Positions 35,083 through 42,531 of a stretch of 64,000 nucleotides of DNA are shown here, piece by piece. Under the pieces are notes generated by a model. It saw only the letters and a program-made list of their open reading frames with translations, was not told the DNA's origin and did no database searches. Source of the DNA: a virus. The DNA lies in the IMG/VR virus record IMGVR_UViG_3300005253_000098, positions 26,527 to 90,526 of that record; one strand, given 5' to 3'. The position numbers were made by a program, and so were the translations under genes. Numbering within the stretch: the stretch's first letter is position 1; each line of letters begins with the position of its first letter.

Positions 35083-36021
35083 ATGCTACCGAGTGCTAAC
35101 CCCTCTCTGAACGAGTCCTCTGAAGAGGTCGTGTGGATAGACGAGTCCCGACTACGTAGGTTTAACGAGTGGTATTCCAAAACTATCGCTTGTGATCAAC
35201 AGTTAGCCGAGCTCAATCTACGGATCGAGTTTGAGGAGAACGAGTTTGAGTTAGAATTACTGAAAAAAGATCGAACTAAAATTAGAGCGAGGGTATTAAC
35301 CAGAACCAAATACTTCTTTTCTATGTGGGGGCTTCTCTATAACTACCACAACAACCCCGAGTTATTTCTATCACGTAAACGAGGGCGTAATCCCTCACAA
35401 CGAGGCGTAACTCACGACGAGTCAGGTCTGACAATCGGTGTTCCTACCCGAGTAACTGGTATGGATATACGAATATACGAACTACACGAGATGATTAAAA
35501 CTATCGAGTTACTCTCACTACTTATGCCCGAGCGTGAGCCACACGCCCTTATCTCCTTCTATGAATCAGTCCAAATCTTCAGGATGTCCGAAGGAAAACG
35601 AAACCTGATCCTTGCCGAGTTAGAACAATATATTCTCCCACCTACATTTACCCGACGAGTTATAACCAAAAACAAAACCATTACCTACATTGTGGAGGTC
35701 GAGGTAGAAAGCAATCCCGATGCGAGTAGAACAGCGAGTCTACCGAGTGGTATAAGTAACAAATCTATTCGTCGATGGTATCGCTTACGCCGAGACTCTG
35801 AGGGTCTCATTACTAAGAAGTGGTATGCTAAAGCTACAGATTTGAACCAACGCCAACGCACAGTTAAACTACAGTTCGACGAGCTCTCCAAAGACTATAT
35901 CCCTCCAGAGAAACCCAAACCCACATTACCCCGACGAGTCCTCAAAGCCATGATGCAGCCGAGTAAATATGTCGATCCCTTCTCTTTCCTACAAGAGCAA
36001 CTAAGGATGGAACAAAAATGA
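35083..36021 (+). CDS. Hypothetical protein, first gene right of the motif flip
   Basis: 312 residues (MLPSANPSLNESSEEVVW...). Helical N-terminal half with Glu-rich coiled coil (LRIEFEENEFELELLKKDR), a RKRGRNPSQRG basic loop near residue 105, and a RRWYRLRRDSEGLITKKWY beta segment near 230. Not recognised. About 26 CGAG tetramers on the coding strand and essentially no CTCG; they fall in all three codon frames. The end overlaps the next ATG by 4 nt. Placed next to the putative origin, an initiator role is conceivable but unproven. Confidence 0.7.
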   Translation: MLPSANPSLNESSEEVVWIDESRLRRFNEWYSKTIACDQQLAELNLRIEFEENEFELELLKKDRTKIRARVLTRTKYFFSMWGLLYNYHNNPELFLSRKRGRNPSQRGVTHDESGLTIGVPTRVTGMDIRIYELHEMIKTIELLSLLMPEREPHALISFYESVQIFRMSEGKRNLILAELEQYILPPTFTRRVITKNKTITYIVEVEVESNPDASRTASLPSGISNKSIRRWYRLRRDSEGLITKKWYAKATDLNQRQRTVKLQFDELSKDYIPPEKPKPTLPRRVLKAMMQPSKYVDPFSFLQEQLRMEQK

Positions 36022-36197
36022 ACGAGAAACATAGCTGGTGGCTTTATTTCTTTTTTTCCACGAGTGAAGAAGAAATGATCGAGGTAGATATGTTAGACTT
36101 CCTTGAGATAACTCCAGAACAAGCCCGAGTGATCCGAGAAAGACGTAAGAAGAATCGAAAAGCCATCCGAGAGATTGAAAAGAAATTGAACGAGTGA
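36018..36197 (+). CDS. 59-residue charged protein
   Basis: Starts MNEKHSWWLYFFFSTSEEEM, then a long helix ending ARVIRERRKKNRKAIREIEK. ATGA overlap with the gene before and GTGA overlap with the one after. Aromatic head plus basic helix; no family recognised. Confidence 0.6.
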   Translation: MNEKHSWWLYFFFSTSEEEMIEVDMLDFLEITPEQARVIRERRKKNRKAIREIEKKLNE

Positions 36198-36322
36198 TAA
36201 ATAAATTGAACGAGACACCCAAATTCAGCGAGTGGAAAACAACCATCGAGGTCTTACTCTGGTATTCCGAGTCCAAAGAAGATTTAGAGAGATTGTTGAA
36301 GCTCAGCGAGGAAAAGAAATAA
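36194..36322 (+). CDS. 42-residue protein
   Basis: GTG start at 36194 overlapping the previous TGA, encoding a helical peptide with SEWKTTIEVLLWYSESKEDL and ending LLKLSEEKK. A TTG at 36206 is an alternative start. Supported only by the overlap and by the CGAG-rich coding texture shared with neighbours. Confidence 0.5.
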   Translation: MINKLNETPKFSEWKTTIEVLLWYSESKEDLERLLKLSEEKK

Positions 36323-36447
36323 ATTGACCGAGCCGATTGTCATGCGAGTCCCATATACGCCCATGCTTACCAGTTATCCATATCTCCTTGATATAAAACT
36401 CATACCGAGTATTCAATATGAGTGTATCGAGTTATATACATACCCAG

Positions 36448-36479
36448 TCAAGCGATCTACCCTACCGCTTGAGGAGGTG
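36448..36479 (+). promoter_or_regulatory. mRNA hairpin abutting a strong ribosome binding site
   Basis: TCAAGCG (36448-36454) and CGCTTGA (36466-36472) form 7-bp arms around an 11-nt loop, ending immediately before GGAGGTG (36473-36479), the best Shine-Dalgarno site in the window. A TATATACAT box lies ~17 nt upstream. The stem could control translation of the 309-residue protein by hiding or presenting the site. Confidence 0.5.
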
Positions 36480-36487
36480 AATTCCAC

Positions 36488-37417
36488 ATGGTAGATGAAC
36501 AAAAACCTAAAACTAAAGCCCAAATTAAAGCAGAAAAAGAAGCCGCTAAGAATAAGCCCGAGTCCCAACCAGAAACACAAGCTGCAATTACTTCCACCGA
36601 CGCTATGTCCTCACTTGACTTATCGAGTGAAGAACAAATCCAAAAACACATAGCTTCCCACGAGGAAATGGATGACATGGTTACTTATCTAAGTAACACA
36701 GTTACCCAACGAGTCAATAGATCACGAAAACGAGCACAAGTCGGTTATTCAGTCCAACAAATCAACAAATCACGTATCCTTAAATTGGCAGTAATTGTGA
36801 ACGAGATAAACGGATATTCCAATCCCTCTTTCCTCAAGAACAGTTACTTCGACTTCTTCACTCTTCCCTTAGCCAAACGAGAGGAGGTTGCAGCTATCCG
36901 AGCTATAACAACTCTTGCTGACCGAGCTGAAGCAGTCCTTGATTTCAAGAACCTGAGAACTATCTCAAGAACTAAACAGAAATTCGACAGAAACCTTGCC
37001 GAGATCAAGAAATACTACCGAGTTGCTGAAACTTGCCGAGCTCTATTCACTGGCTCTAACGCTTTGATTAAAATTGCCTTCGAGGAAAAACTCTTATTAC
37101 CCGACGAGTCAGCTCTTGGTAATCCTGACGGTTACTTTTTCAATCCCAACGTATCCGAGTTAATCGACTCTTGGAAAGGTCAAGCCGCAGGTCTAAGAGA
37201 GGAGGTTGGCGGTGAGCCTAACGAGGACGACATCAAACATACTATCAACGTATTTGCAGCTCTCTACGAGTTACAACAGAAATACTTCGACAGTATTAGC
37301 GAGGTGTTTGGATTCCTTCAACGAGCTTCCCCAATCGTCAATAAATATATGCTGAGTTCCTACGAGCAGATCAAAACTGCAGCTTTAAAGGTTGGTCTCT
37401 TGAAAGCAACGAATTAG
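36488..37417 (+). CDS. Abundantly translated hypothetical protein
   Basis: 309 residues. Residues 1-40 are a disordered Lys/Glu/Ala/Gln-rich tail (KTKAQIKAEKEAAKNKPES). The rest is nearly all helical, with RVNRSRKRAQVGYSVQQINK, AIRAITTLADRAEAVLDF and INVFAALYELQQKYFDSI. A near-consensus GGAGGTG ribosome site, its own promoter, and a terminator after the stop make it an independently and probably strongly expressed gene. No family recognised; a DNA- or structural-scaffold protein is possible. Confidence 0.72.
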   Translation: MVDEQKPKTKAQIKAEKEAAKNKPESQPETQAAITSTDAMSSLDLSSEEQIQKHIASHEEMDDMVTYLSNTVTQRVNRSRKRAQVGYSVQQINKSRILKLAVIVNEINGYSNPSFLKNSYFDFFTLPLAKREEVAAIRAITTLADRAEAVLDFKNLRTISRTKQKFDRNLAEIKKYYRVAETCRALFTGSNALIKIAFEEKLLLPDESALGNPDGYFFNPNVSELIDSWKGQAAGLREEVGGEPNEDDIKHTINVFAALYELQQKYFDSISEVFGFLQRASPIVNKYMLSSYEQIKTAALKVGLLKATN

Positions 37418-37432
37418 GATCGTTTCCTATCG

Positions 37433-37461
37433 AGCCTCATGGCTCTAATTCTTCTCTTTTA
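37433..37461 (+). terminator. Intrinsic terminator-like hairpin
   Basis: GAGCC-TCAT-GGCTC forms a 5-bp stem with a 4-nt loop, followed by TAATTCTTCTCTTTT, 16 nt after the stop of the 309-residue gene. A second T-run (AATTTTTTTGC) follows at ~37463-37471. Confidence 0.55.
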
Positions 37462-37590
37462 AAATTTTTTTGCAAAATTTTCTTAGCCAACGAGTGCTAT
37501 TTCTTTTCTCAGCGAGTAAATCCGCTGGTATCAACCGAGTAGTCCTACGAACCTTCATCGGTTCTCACTAATTGCTAAACGAGGAGTGAA

Positions 37591-37989
37591 ATGACAACTA
37601 CTCAAACATTTTGGTTAGACGCACGAGCACCCAAGTCACCACCCGATCGAGGAATTTGCTGTATAGTCCGAGCCCCGAGGCGTATCGAAACCTTTAAATC
37701 TTCTGGATTTAAACGAAACTATCAACAGCGAGTGACTCTCATGGAAACCGAGACTTTGGTAATCAAAGACGTATCTAATCGAGGAAAACATAACTGCTAT
37801 ACTATCCGAGCCCATCTTCATGGGATCGAGAAACAAATAGGATATTGCGACGAGCGATGCTATCGTCGTAGACGAGGCTACGTCTGGACCGGCAACGAGT
37901 CCAATTTCGAGAAGCACGAGAGGTCTCCCGATGTTATATCTAAGGAGCACATGATTGCTGCCCGAACTTATCTAAGGAAACGCCGATAA
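37591..37989 (+). CDS. Basic hypothetical protein
   Basis: 132 residues, with a GAGGAGTGAA ribosome site before the ATG. Arg/Lys-rich, with MTTTQTFWLDARAPKSPPD at the start and an IGYCDERCYRRRRGYVW segment holding a CxxxC. Possibly nucleic-acid binding. It is the first gene of a new transcription unit after the terminator; its last base starts the next ATG. Confidence 0.65.
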   Translation: MTTTQTFWLDARAPKSPPDRGICCIVRAPRRIETFKSSGFKRNYQQRVTLMETETLVIKDVSNRGKHNCYTIRAHLHGIEKQIGYCDERCYRRRRGYVWTGNESNFEKHERSPDVISKEHMIAARTYLRKRR

Positions 37990-38201
37990 TGACAGACTTC
38001 ACAGAAGCGATCCGAGAGGGTCAACTGGCTGCCTTTAAGAATATATTCATGAAACGAGATTATTCTGAACGAGTGAGTATCTTCTACGCTCACAAAGTGG
38101 TCAACAATAAATGTATATGTGAGACTTGTAACATCATCTACTTAAATGATTCTATCTTCTGTCAAAACTGTGGAAACAAATTACAAGGAGTCACACTATG
38201 A
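37989..38201 (+). CDS. Zinc-ribbon protein
   Basis: 70 residues. Helical N-terminus (FTEAIREGQLAAFKNIF), then CICETCNIIYLNDSIFCQNCG, a CxxC-x11-CxxC ribbon like those of archaeal double-zinc-ribbon proteins. The ATG shares a base with the previous stop; its end overlaps the next start by 4 nt. Confidence 0.72.
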   Translation: MTDFTEAIREGQLAAFKNIFMKRDYSERVSIFYAHKVVNNKCICETCNIIYLNDSIFCQNCGNKLQGVTL

Positions 38202-38374
38202 CCGAGCATTCACACGAACCACAAAACACGAGATTCCTACTTCGATACGAGATCGAGGAAGGTCATTGGCACCGCTTGTGCGAGTGTAAGATTTGTGGTC
38301 ACCAAGACGAGCTTTGCGAAGGTAAAATTGTTATCTCCTTTGAAGAGTTCGAGGAAGACGACGAATTTGACTGA
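38198..38374 (+). CDS. 58-residue Cys/His acidic protein
   Basis: Starts MTEHSHEPQNTRFLLRYEIE. HRLCECKICGHQDELCEG supplies His and four Cys for one zinc site, and the end is acidic (FEEFEEDDEFD). ATGA overlap upstream. Confidence 0.65.
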   Translation: MTEHSHEPQNTRFLLRYEIEEGHWHRLCECKICGHQDELCEGKIVISFEEFEEDDEFD

Positions 38375-38528
38375 CGAGCGCTGGGGTCTTTCAGCGACCA
38401 ACCACGACTACCCATGCCTCATATGGCAGACCGAGAGGTCTTGTGCTACCTGCCGAGGCAGAGCTGACGAAATAAATTCCGCAAGGAGTGAAAAATATGG
38501 CAAAAAACGAAAAAGAAAACAAACCTAA
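38367..38528 (+). CDS. 53-residue CxxC protein with TTG start
   Basis: A TTG at 38367 sits in the end of the preceding gene (TTTGACTGA) and opens a frame that reads TDERWGLSATNHDYPCLIWQ, then ERSCATCRGRADE, and a basic end. Cys spacing looks like a small zinc site. The same TTGA-type overlap recurs in this arm. The end overlaps the next gene by 32 nt, so confidence is limited. Confidence 0.45.
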   Translation: MTDERWGLSATNHDYPCLIWQTERSCATCRGRADEINSARSEKYGKKRKRKQT

Positions 38529-38940
38529 GAAAGAAGCTACTGTTGGTATCATTGATCTTGATATTGGCGAGAGCTATGATATGCCTGCGAGCGAGTTCTT
38601 TGACAAACTCAAAGAAGCATTAACTAATCGCCCACAGGTAGACCTGACTCAAATGTCCATAGACGAGATTCAATCCGTTCTTGATGGACAACGAGGCTAC
38701 CTATGTTTAAAATTAATAGACAAGAAAGAGCCCAGACAATTCGCTACTATCTTCTCATCAGTCACGCTGACCATTGAAATGCCTGAACTCATGGATATTC
38801 TTCAACACAAGAGTCCTCTTACCATTGTCAAGATGGGGAAGTATGATATCATGGACGGATATCCAAAGGACGTCAAAAAATTCCCTCTTAAGACCTACAA
38901 ATCTATTGACAAATTGCTTGAGGTGTGGGAAGTTGACTGA
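38497..38940 (+). CDS. Hypothetical acidic/mixed protein
   Basis: 147 residues from the ATG at 38497, preceded by AAGGAGTG. A Lys-rich N-terminus (KNEKENKPKKEATVG) is followed by a compact alpha/beta domain: IIDLDIGESYDMPASEFFDK, FATIFSSVTLTIEMPELMD and KKFPLKTYKSIDKLLEVW. No Cys cluster. No family recognised. Confidence 0.68.
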   Translation: MAKNEKENKPKKEATVGIIDLDIGESYDMPASEFFDKLKEALTNRPQVDLTQMSIDEIQSVLDGQRGYLCLKLIDKKEPRQFATIFSSVTLTIEMPELMDILQHKSPLTIVKMGKYDIMDGYPKDVKKFPLKTYKSIDKLLEVWEVD

Positions 38941-39115
38941 CGACGAAGTTGATTCGAGCTGGGAAGAAGATATTAACCGAGTTCGACAAAAATTCAGGGA
39001 AAATATCGAGTTACGAGCCCCAGTAGAACTTGTGAGAGACCTGCTGGCATCCATCGGTCGATTATACCGAGAATGCTCCCAGTCATCCCTGGAATACGAG
39101 GAGAAATCAAAATGA
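38933..39115 (+). CDS. 60-residue helical protein with TTG start
   Basis: TTG at 38933 overlaps the previous stop. It encodes TDDEVDSSWEEDINRVRQKF, then helices with ELVRDLLASIGRLYRECSQS. Its TGA overlaps the next ATG (ATGA). The frame is open further upstream, but that would run inside the previous gene. Confidence 0.55.
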   Translation: MTDDEVDSSWEEDINRVRQKFRENIELRAPVELVRDLLASIGRLYRECSQSSLEYEEKSK

Positions 39116-39375
39116 TTAATCTCAAGGGCGAGCTCCAGATCGACCTCAACACAGGCAAAATCTGGTTCAATTCCGACGAGGGTATTTGCATTGTTCGTAT
39201 TCAAGGCATTAAACCCGAGCAATTCCTCCAGCCCACTACACCCCAGAACACTATGATTCTTGATCTCAACCTAACTCCGAAGCCCGACAGAAGGGATATC
39301 TGCGAGCGATGTCTGGAAACCTACCATGAACATATTATGAATCAAAGCGAGACCTGTGGGGTGTTCATGAAATGA
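39112..39375 (+). CDS. Small protein with C-terminal CxxC/H site
   Basis: 87 residues from the ATG at 39112. The N-terminal half is a small beta domain (INLKGELQIDLNTGKIWFN). The C-terminus DICERCLETYHEHIMNQSET followed by CGVF supplies CxxC-x3-H-x-H and a Cys, a likely zinc site. Overlaps both neighbours by 4 nt. Confidence 0.68.
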   Translation: MINLKGELQIDLNTGKIWFNSDEGICIVRIQGIKPEQFLQPTTPQNTMILDLNLTPKPDRRDICERCLETYHEHIMNQSETCGVFMK

Positions 39376-39698
39376 GTCCAGATGATTGGCACGAGACCCA
39401 TGATGAATACGGGAATATCCTCAAACATAAAGACGGTAAGTATATCATCCGAACGAAACCTATCGAAGATGTAAACGACTACGATTTCTTACCAGAGGAA
39501 CAACGAGAGTTCGCTAAATCATTAGACAACTTTGTTAACCGAGCCAAGCGAGGCGAGTGCAAACACAAACTCTCCGATGAAGGCGTTGCTATCCGAGACA
39601 TACGCATTAACGAAGAAGACGTCCAAGCCTACTACACATGCAAACGATGCGACGTCCGAGTGCCTATGAAATTCAAGCGAGTATTCGAGGATTTATAA
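39372..39698 (+). CDS. Hypothetical protein with CxxC
   Basis: 108 residues, starting MSPDDWHETHDEYGNILKHK. KRGECKHKLSDEGVAIRDIR and AYYTCKRCDVRVPMKFKR give Cys-x-His plus CxxC ligands for a zinc ribbon. Last gene of its unit: it is followed by CTCTTTTTTTCTCC and a TATA-rich promoter. Confidence 0.68.
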   Translation: MSPDDWHETHDEYGNILKHKDGKYIIRTKPIEDVNDYDFLPEEQREFAKSLDNFVNRAKRGECKHKLSDEGVAIRDIRINEEDVQAYYTCKRCDVRVPMKFKRVFEDL

Positions 39699-39712
39699 TT
39701 CTCTTTTTTTCT

Positions 39713-39740
39713 CCATATATTATATATATATTATAATTAT
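39713..39740 (+). promoter_or_regulatory. TATA-rich promoter
   Basis: CCATATATTATATATATATTATAATT follows a pyrimidine run that could end the previous transcript. It drives the unit that starts at ~39.74 kb. The ~170 nt between it and the TTG at 39915 contain a frame (39745-39918, reading RRIIQFFIEQSDELSFEKVI) with gene-like texture but no ATG, GTG or TTG. I do not call it a gene, though its TGA overlaps the next TTG in the way seen for real pairs here. Confidence 0.5.
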
Positions 39741-39913
39741 TTCTTTCGAGAGAGCGTTCGATGGTCGAGCGTTCCGAAGGATTATTCAATTTTTCATCGA
39801 GCAATCCGATGAACTTTCGTTCGAGAAAGTCATCGCCGAAAATCCTGCAGCGGGCAGTCTGTCACCATGGCAGTCCGAGATTCGCTCACAGGATCGAAAG
39901 CTTGATATACCCA

Positions 39914-39935
39914 CTTGACTTTTGCAAAAGTCAAG
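39914..39935. promoter_or_regulatory. Perfect 22-bp palindrome, candidate operator
   Basis: CTTGACTTTTG is followed immediately by its exact reverse complement. It spans the candidate TTG start of the winged-helix protein. A symmetric site at the start of a DNA-binding protein's own gene is a typical autoregulatory operator. Confidence 0.55.
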
Positions 39936-40223
39936 TTACCGAGGTTCAGTCAGTTGACAGAACACAAAGAATTTATGAAAGAACGCTTTCGAGACATCAG
40001 AAAATATGTCAAGAAGCATGGACCGGTCAAACCCGAGCAGGTTCAAGCCGAATTCAAATTAGGCAAGAGAACCGTAGCATTAGCACTCAGATACATGACC
40101 GACTACGGATTACTCATGAGACTACCCGACTTCGAGGATTTACGATCACAGTATTACGACTTACCCAATACCGAGTCCGAACGAGACGCCCTTGCTTTTA
40201 TCGAGAGCATCATAGAGGTCTAA
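39915..40223 (+). CDS. Winged-helix DNA-binding protein
   Basis: 102 residues from a TTG inside the palindrome. The ATG at 39975 would give 82. Residues ~30-70 form a helix-turn-helix/wing unit: IRKYVKKHGPVKPEQVQAEF, LGKRTVALALRYMTDYGLL. The N-terminus (AKVKLPRFSQLTEHKEFM) resembles that of the protein at 40553 (VKTPKFNQMVDFKTFM), which favours the TTG start. Probably a transcription regulator, possibly repressing itself through the palindrome. Confidence 0.72.
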   Translation: MTFAKVKLPRFSQLTEHKEFMKERFRDIRKYVKKHGPVKPEQVQAEFKLGKRTVALALRYMTDYGLLMRLPDFEDLRSQYYDLPNTESERDALAFIESIIEV

Positions 40224-40226
40224 CAA

Positions 40227-40556
40227 ATGGCACGCAAAAAAATAGACTTAAAAACTTCTATATTAGAAGTATTAACCCTTATGTCCGAGGGTAATCCCGG
40301 TGCAGCTAATGTTCTGGGTCAAATGATGCAAAAAGACCCTGATACTGGTTTAATAAAAATTCTTCACTTGGATGATATGAATATCCGAGGCACTCAGATT
40401 TGGCTTGGTTTCAAAGACCATTGTGGTCAAGACATGGAACGATTCATGCAGGCAATCCTGGACCGAGACCAGCAAATGGTTGACGAGATTAATTCTCATG
40501 TCCCCGGTAATCACACCGAGATCGCAGTCACCAGTAATGCGAGTTTCAACAGATGA
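40227..40556 (+). CDS. Small helical protein
   Basis: 109 residues (MARKKIDLKTSILEVLTLMS...). Reads SEGNPGAANVLGQMMQKDPD, then IRGTQIWLGFKDHCGQDME. The 'EGNPGA..VL..M......' pattern and DDMNIRGTQIW recall small phage proteins of unknown function that follow regulators. Overlaps the next gene by 4 nt. Role unknown. Confidence 0.68.
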   Translation: MARKKIDLKTSILEVLTLMSEGNPGAANVLGQMMQKDPDTGLIKILHLDDMNIRGTQIWLGFKDHCGQDMERFMQAILDRDQQMVDEINSHVPGNHTEIAVTSNASFNR

Positions 40557-40873
40557 CACACGTTAAAACACCTAAATTCAATCAAATGGTGGATTTCAAG
40601 ACCTTTATGGATTCCACGCTTACCGATTATGATGGTTTCATGCACGATGATTCCGTGCAAATGGAAATGCCTCACTATGAGCCTCCTGACGAATATGGCG
40701 AGCCCCTCATGATCCACTGCTGTCGGTATGATCAATTCGATAGAAGCGTAGACGATACTGATCTAAGATGGTATATCTTTGGAATTCCAGCCCGTGGACA
40801 CTTCAACACTTATCAAGAAGCTCTCATATTTCTTATAGCATTCATAAAAAGAGATGAAGAACAAAGATCATGA
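40553..40873 (+). CDS. Hypothetical protein sharing an N-terminal motif with the winged-helix protein
   Basis: 106 residues. The N-terminus MTHVKTPKFNQMVDFKTFMD parallels that of the protein at 39915. The body is acidic and ends with a helix QEALIFLIAFIKRDEEQRS. No Cys cluster. ATGA overlaps on both sides. The shared N-terminus may be a common docking segment. Confidence 0.65.
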   Translation: MTHVKTPKFNQMVDFKTFMDSTLTDYDGFMHDDSVQMEMPHYEPPDEYGEPLMIHCCRYDQFDRSVDDTDLRWYIFGIPARGHFNTYQEALIFLIAFIKRDEEQRS

Positions 40874-41148
40874 GCTTATTGGATACATACTGTCACAATT
40901 GCTTCAAGCCCGATCACACATCAAGGAATTGCTGGGAGAAAATCACCAAGACCCTCGAGCCCGAGGAGAAGCCCACACTTCCTTGTGGTTGCGGCTATCC
41001 CTATGCAGGAGACGGCAAACGTCCGCACATCGACAGGCGAGTCAAAATTGGAGAATTCTATCGCCGTGTGATCATGTGCCGAAATCATAACCGAAACTTC
41101 TATATTTATAACACTATAAAATTTTCTGAAATAACATTGAGAAGGTAG
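40870..41148 (+). CDS. Zinc-knuckle protein overlapping a tRNA-like locus
   Basis: 92 residues. DTYCHNCFKPDHTSRNCWEK is a CxxC-x4-H-x4-C zinc knuckle (CCHC type, as in retroviral NC and RNA-binding proteins), followed by LPCGCGYP and MCRNHNRNF. A CCHC knuckle usually binds single-stranded nucleic acid. Its last codons lie in the 5' acceptor strand of the tRNA-like element. Confidence 0.75.
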   Translation: MSLLDTYCHNCFKPDHTSRNCWEKITKTLEPEEKPTLPCGCGYPYAGDGKRPHIDRRVKIGEFYRRVIMCRNHNRNFYIYNTIKFSEITLRR

Positions 41149-41278
41149 GATTGACCCCGAGAGATTGCCCGCTCGTTAAGGAGAGTGGGACAGCGTATCG
41201 GATGGTAATCCACGGTGCAACGCACAGGCTAACCACCTGAGGCAACCCGAAACCGAGGTTCAAATCCTCGCCTTCTCA
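41139..41278 (+). tRNA. tRNA-like element with expanded interior (possible intron)
   Basis: The 3' part is a textbook T-arm and acceptor: CGAGG-TTCAAAT-CCTCG (41254-41270), then CCTTCTC and A. The acceptor 5' strand GAGAAGG at 41139-41145 pairs perfectly. The element is 140 nt, far over normal length. Inside it are TGCCCGCTCGTTAAGGAGAG, reminiscent of a class II D-arm, plus GTGC-AAC-GCAC and CAGG-CTAACCA-CCTG hairpins and GTGGG/TCCAC pairing. I cannot settle one cloverleaf. An alternative 5' end, GAGAGAT at 41159, pairs less well. An intron-containing Ser/Leu-type tRNA is possible; the anticodon is not assigned. Confidence 0.5.
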
Positions 41279-41355
41279 CTAATCGAAGGGCATTATTAGT
41301 TCATGGTAATATTACCACCCGAATTAACCGAAATTAACTGCCCTCACCCTTCGAT

Positions 41356-42138
41356 TTGGACGAAGTTCCGAAAGGAACCCTCCTCAGGGCTCAGAGATCA
41401 AAGCTAAGAGTTAACGAGTCAAAGCTCAGGATGCTCAAGGTTCAGGTCTCAAGGCTCACAGAATTCCGCTCTTTATTCCGAAAGGAGTGGCATTGGTTTT
41501 TTGAGGGCAAGTTACCTACGGTTACGCCGAGCGGTGGGTGGCGAGTATTACACCAGTTGATAAAAATGGTAGCAGAAAAGTATTCAACCGAAACTAATCA
41601 GATGACCGTCGCAGATGGTCTTACTGAGCTAAAGAGAATAGATAAACTGTTAAGTCAGCGACAGCAAGAAATTGTTCGCTACGCTTCCAAAAAGAAAGGA
41701 TCTAAAGACGAGATTGAGAACCAACGAGACTTTGTTAAAGACAAGTTCAAGTCCGCACAAGATTTGATCAAACGCTATAATGATGTCAAGATCGCTATTC
41801 AGCAATCGAACATCAAAACAACCATTCATTTCGAGAATAAGAACTACACCATCGCCGAAGGACTTTTGCTGAAGCAAGGACTGTTCGACCGATACGATTC
41901 ACTCTTCGCATGTCTCAATAACCACAACGGAGCTCAGCAAGTAGCTGTAGCCCAGCAAGAACTCAATATGCGAGGTAAACTCCCCGAAGAAGCTGCTGAG
42001 AAATTCGAGATGATCCCCGAGCTGTTATTCAACGAAGTCGAGAATATGGCTCGAAAAGAGGAATTGCTCAACCTACGATCCTATATCGATGCATTAATCG
42101 AAAAATCCAATCACCATTCCTTTATTGAAATCAAGTAA
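41356..42138 (+). CDS. Coiled-coil hypothetical protein
   Basis: 260 residues from TTG at 41356; a later ATG (RMLKVQVSRL) is possible. Almost wholly helical. Two similar stretches, MTVADGLTELKRIDKLLSQR and YTIAEGLLLKQGLFDRYDSL, look like an internal duplication. The second is preceded by NIKTTIHFENK, a plan reminiscent of DIP1984/septicolysin-like proteins. That likeness is weak. Follows a 77-nt spacer after the tRNA-like element and ends before a promoter-like TATATATATATC. Confidence 0.62.
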   Translation: MDEVPKGTLLRAQRSKLRVNESKLRMLKVQVSRLTEFRSLFRKEWHWFFEGKLPTVTPSGGWRVLHQLIKMVAEKYSTETNQMTVADGLTELKRIDKLLSQRQQEIVRYASKKKGSKDEIENQRDFVKDKFKSAQDLIKRYNDVKIAIQQSNIKTTIHFENKNYTIAEGLLLKQGLFDRYDSLFACLNNHNGAQQVAVAQQELNMRGKLPEEAAEKFEMIPELLFNEVENMARKEELLNLRSYIDALIEKSNHHSFIEIK

Positions 42139-42531
42139 ACTATATATATATCTTCTATATTTTTTTATTTAATCTCCTGAAACTGGATTAGACCGGCTAT
42201 CTTATTCCGAGAGAAGCCAATTATGGTCTACGAGTGCACTCACCAGCAGGAAAAGAAATAACTTGCAGATCCTCGCTCGGCGACGAGCTGGTAGGGTTTC
42301 ACATTTGTTTTTCCCTTTCATAGTCTGCAACACCAATATTTATCGCCAATTAATTACCCGAAACTGGTCGGAGTCCAAGGATCGCCTATTTTCCAAGGTA
42401 TGAAAGCATATCCTGAATCGTGTCGAGCACGGAAGACGACGAGGAGCTAAGGCAGCGCACCTGGTTTTCCCAGGAGAGCGAGCCGGGCAAGCTATTTGCA
42501 AGTAGCTGTGTCCTCACCAGCGGGAAAGATT
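42139..42531 (+). ncRNA. Structured noncoding region with two related RNA-like units
   Basis: About 390 nt without a gene, after a TATATATATAT box (42141-42151). Two units share both ends: CC(T/C)GAAACTGG at 42176 and 42357, and CTCACCAGC(A/G)GGAAA at 42239 and 42513. Unit 1 is 78 nt and has TAGACC/GGTCTA and GGCT/AGCC stems; unit 2 is 171 nt with CCTGG/CCAGG and AGCTA/TAGCT hairpins. Unit 2 ends four nt before the ATG at 42532. This looks like duplicated structured leader RNA or a small RNA gene. I recognise no known family. Confidence 0.45.

Noticed and set aside
39761-40294. A 177-residue plus-strand frame
   Set aside because: It covers the winged-helix gene in another frame, crosses the palindrome and has no gene-like structure.
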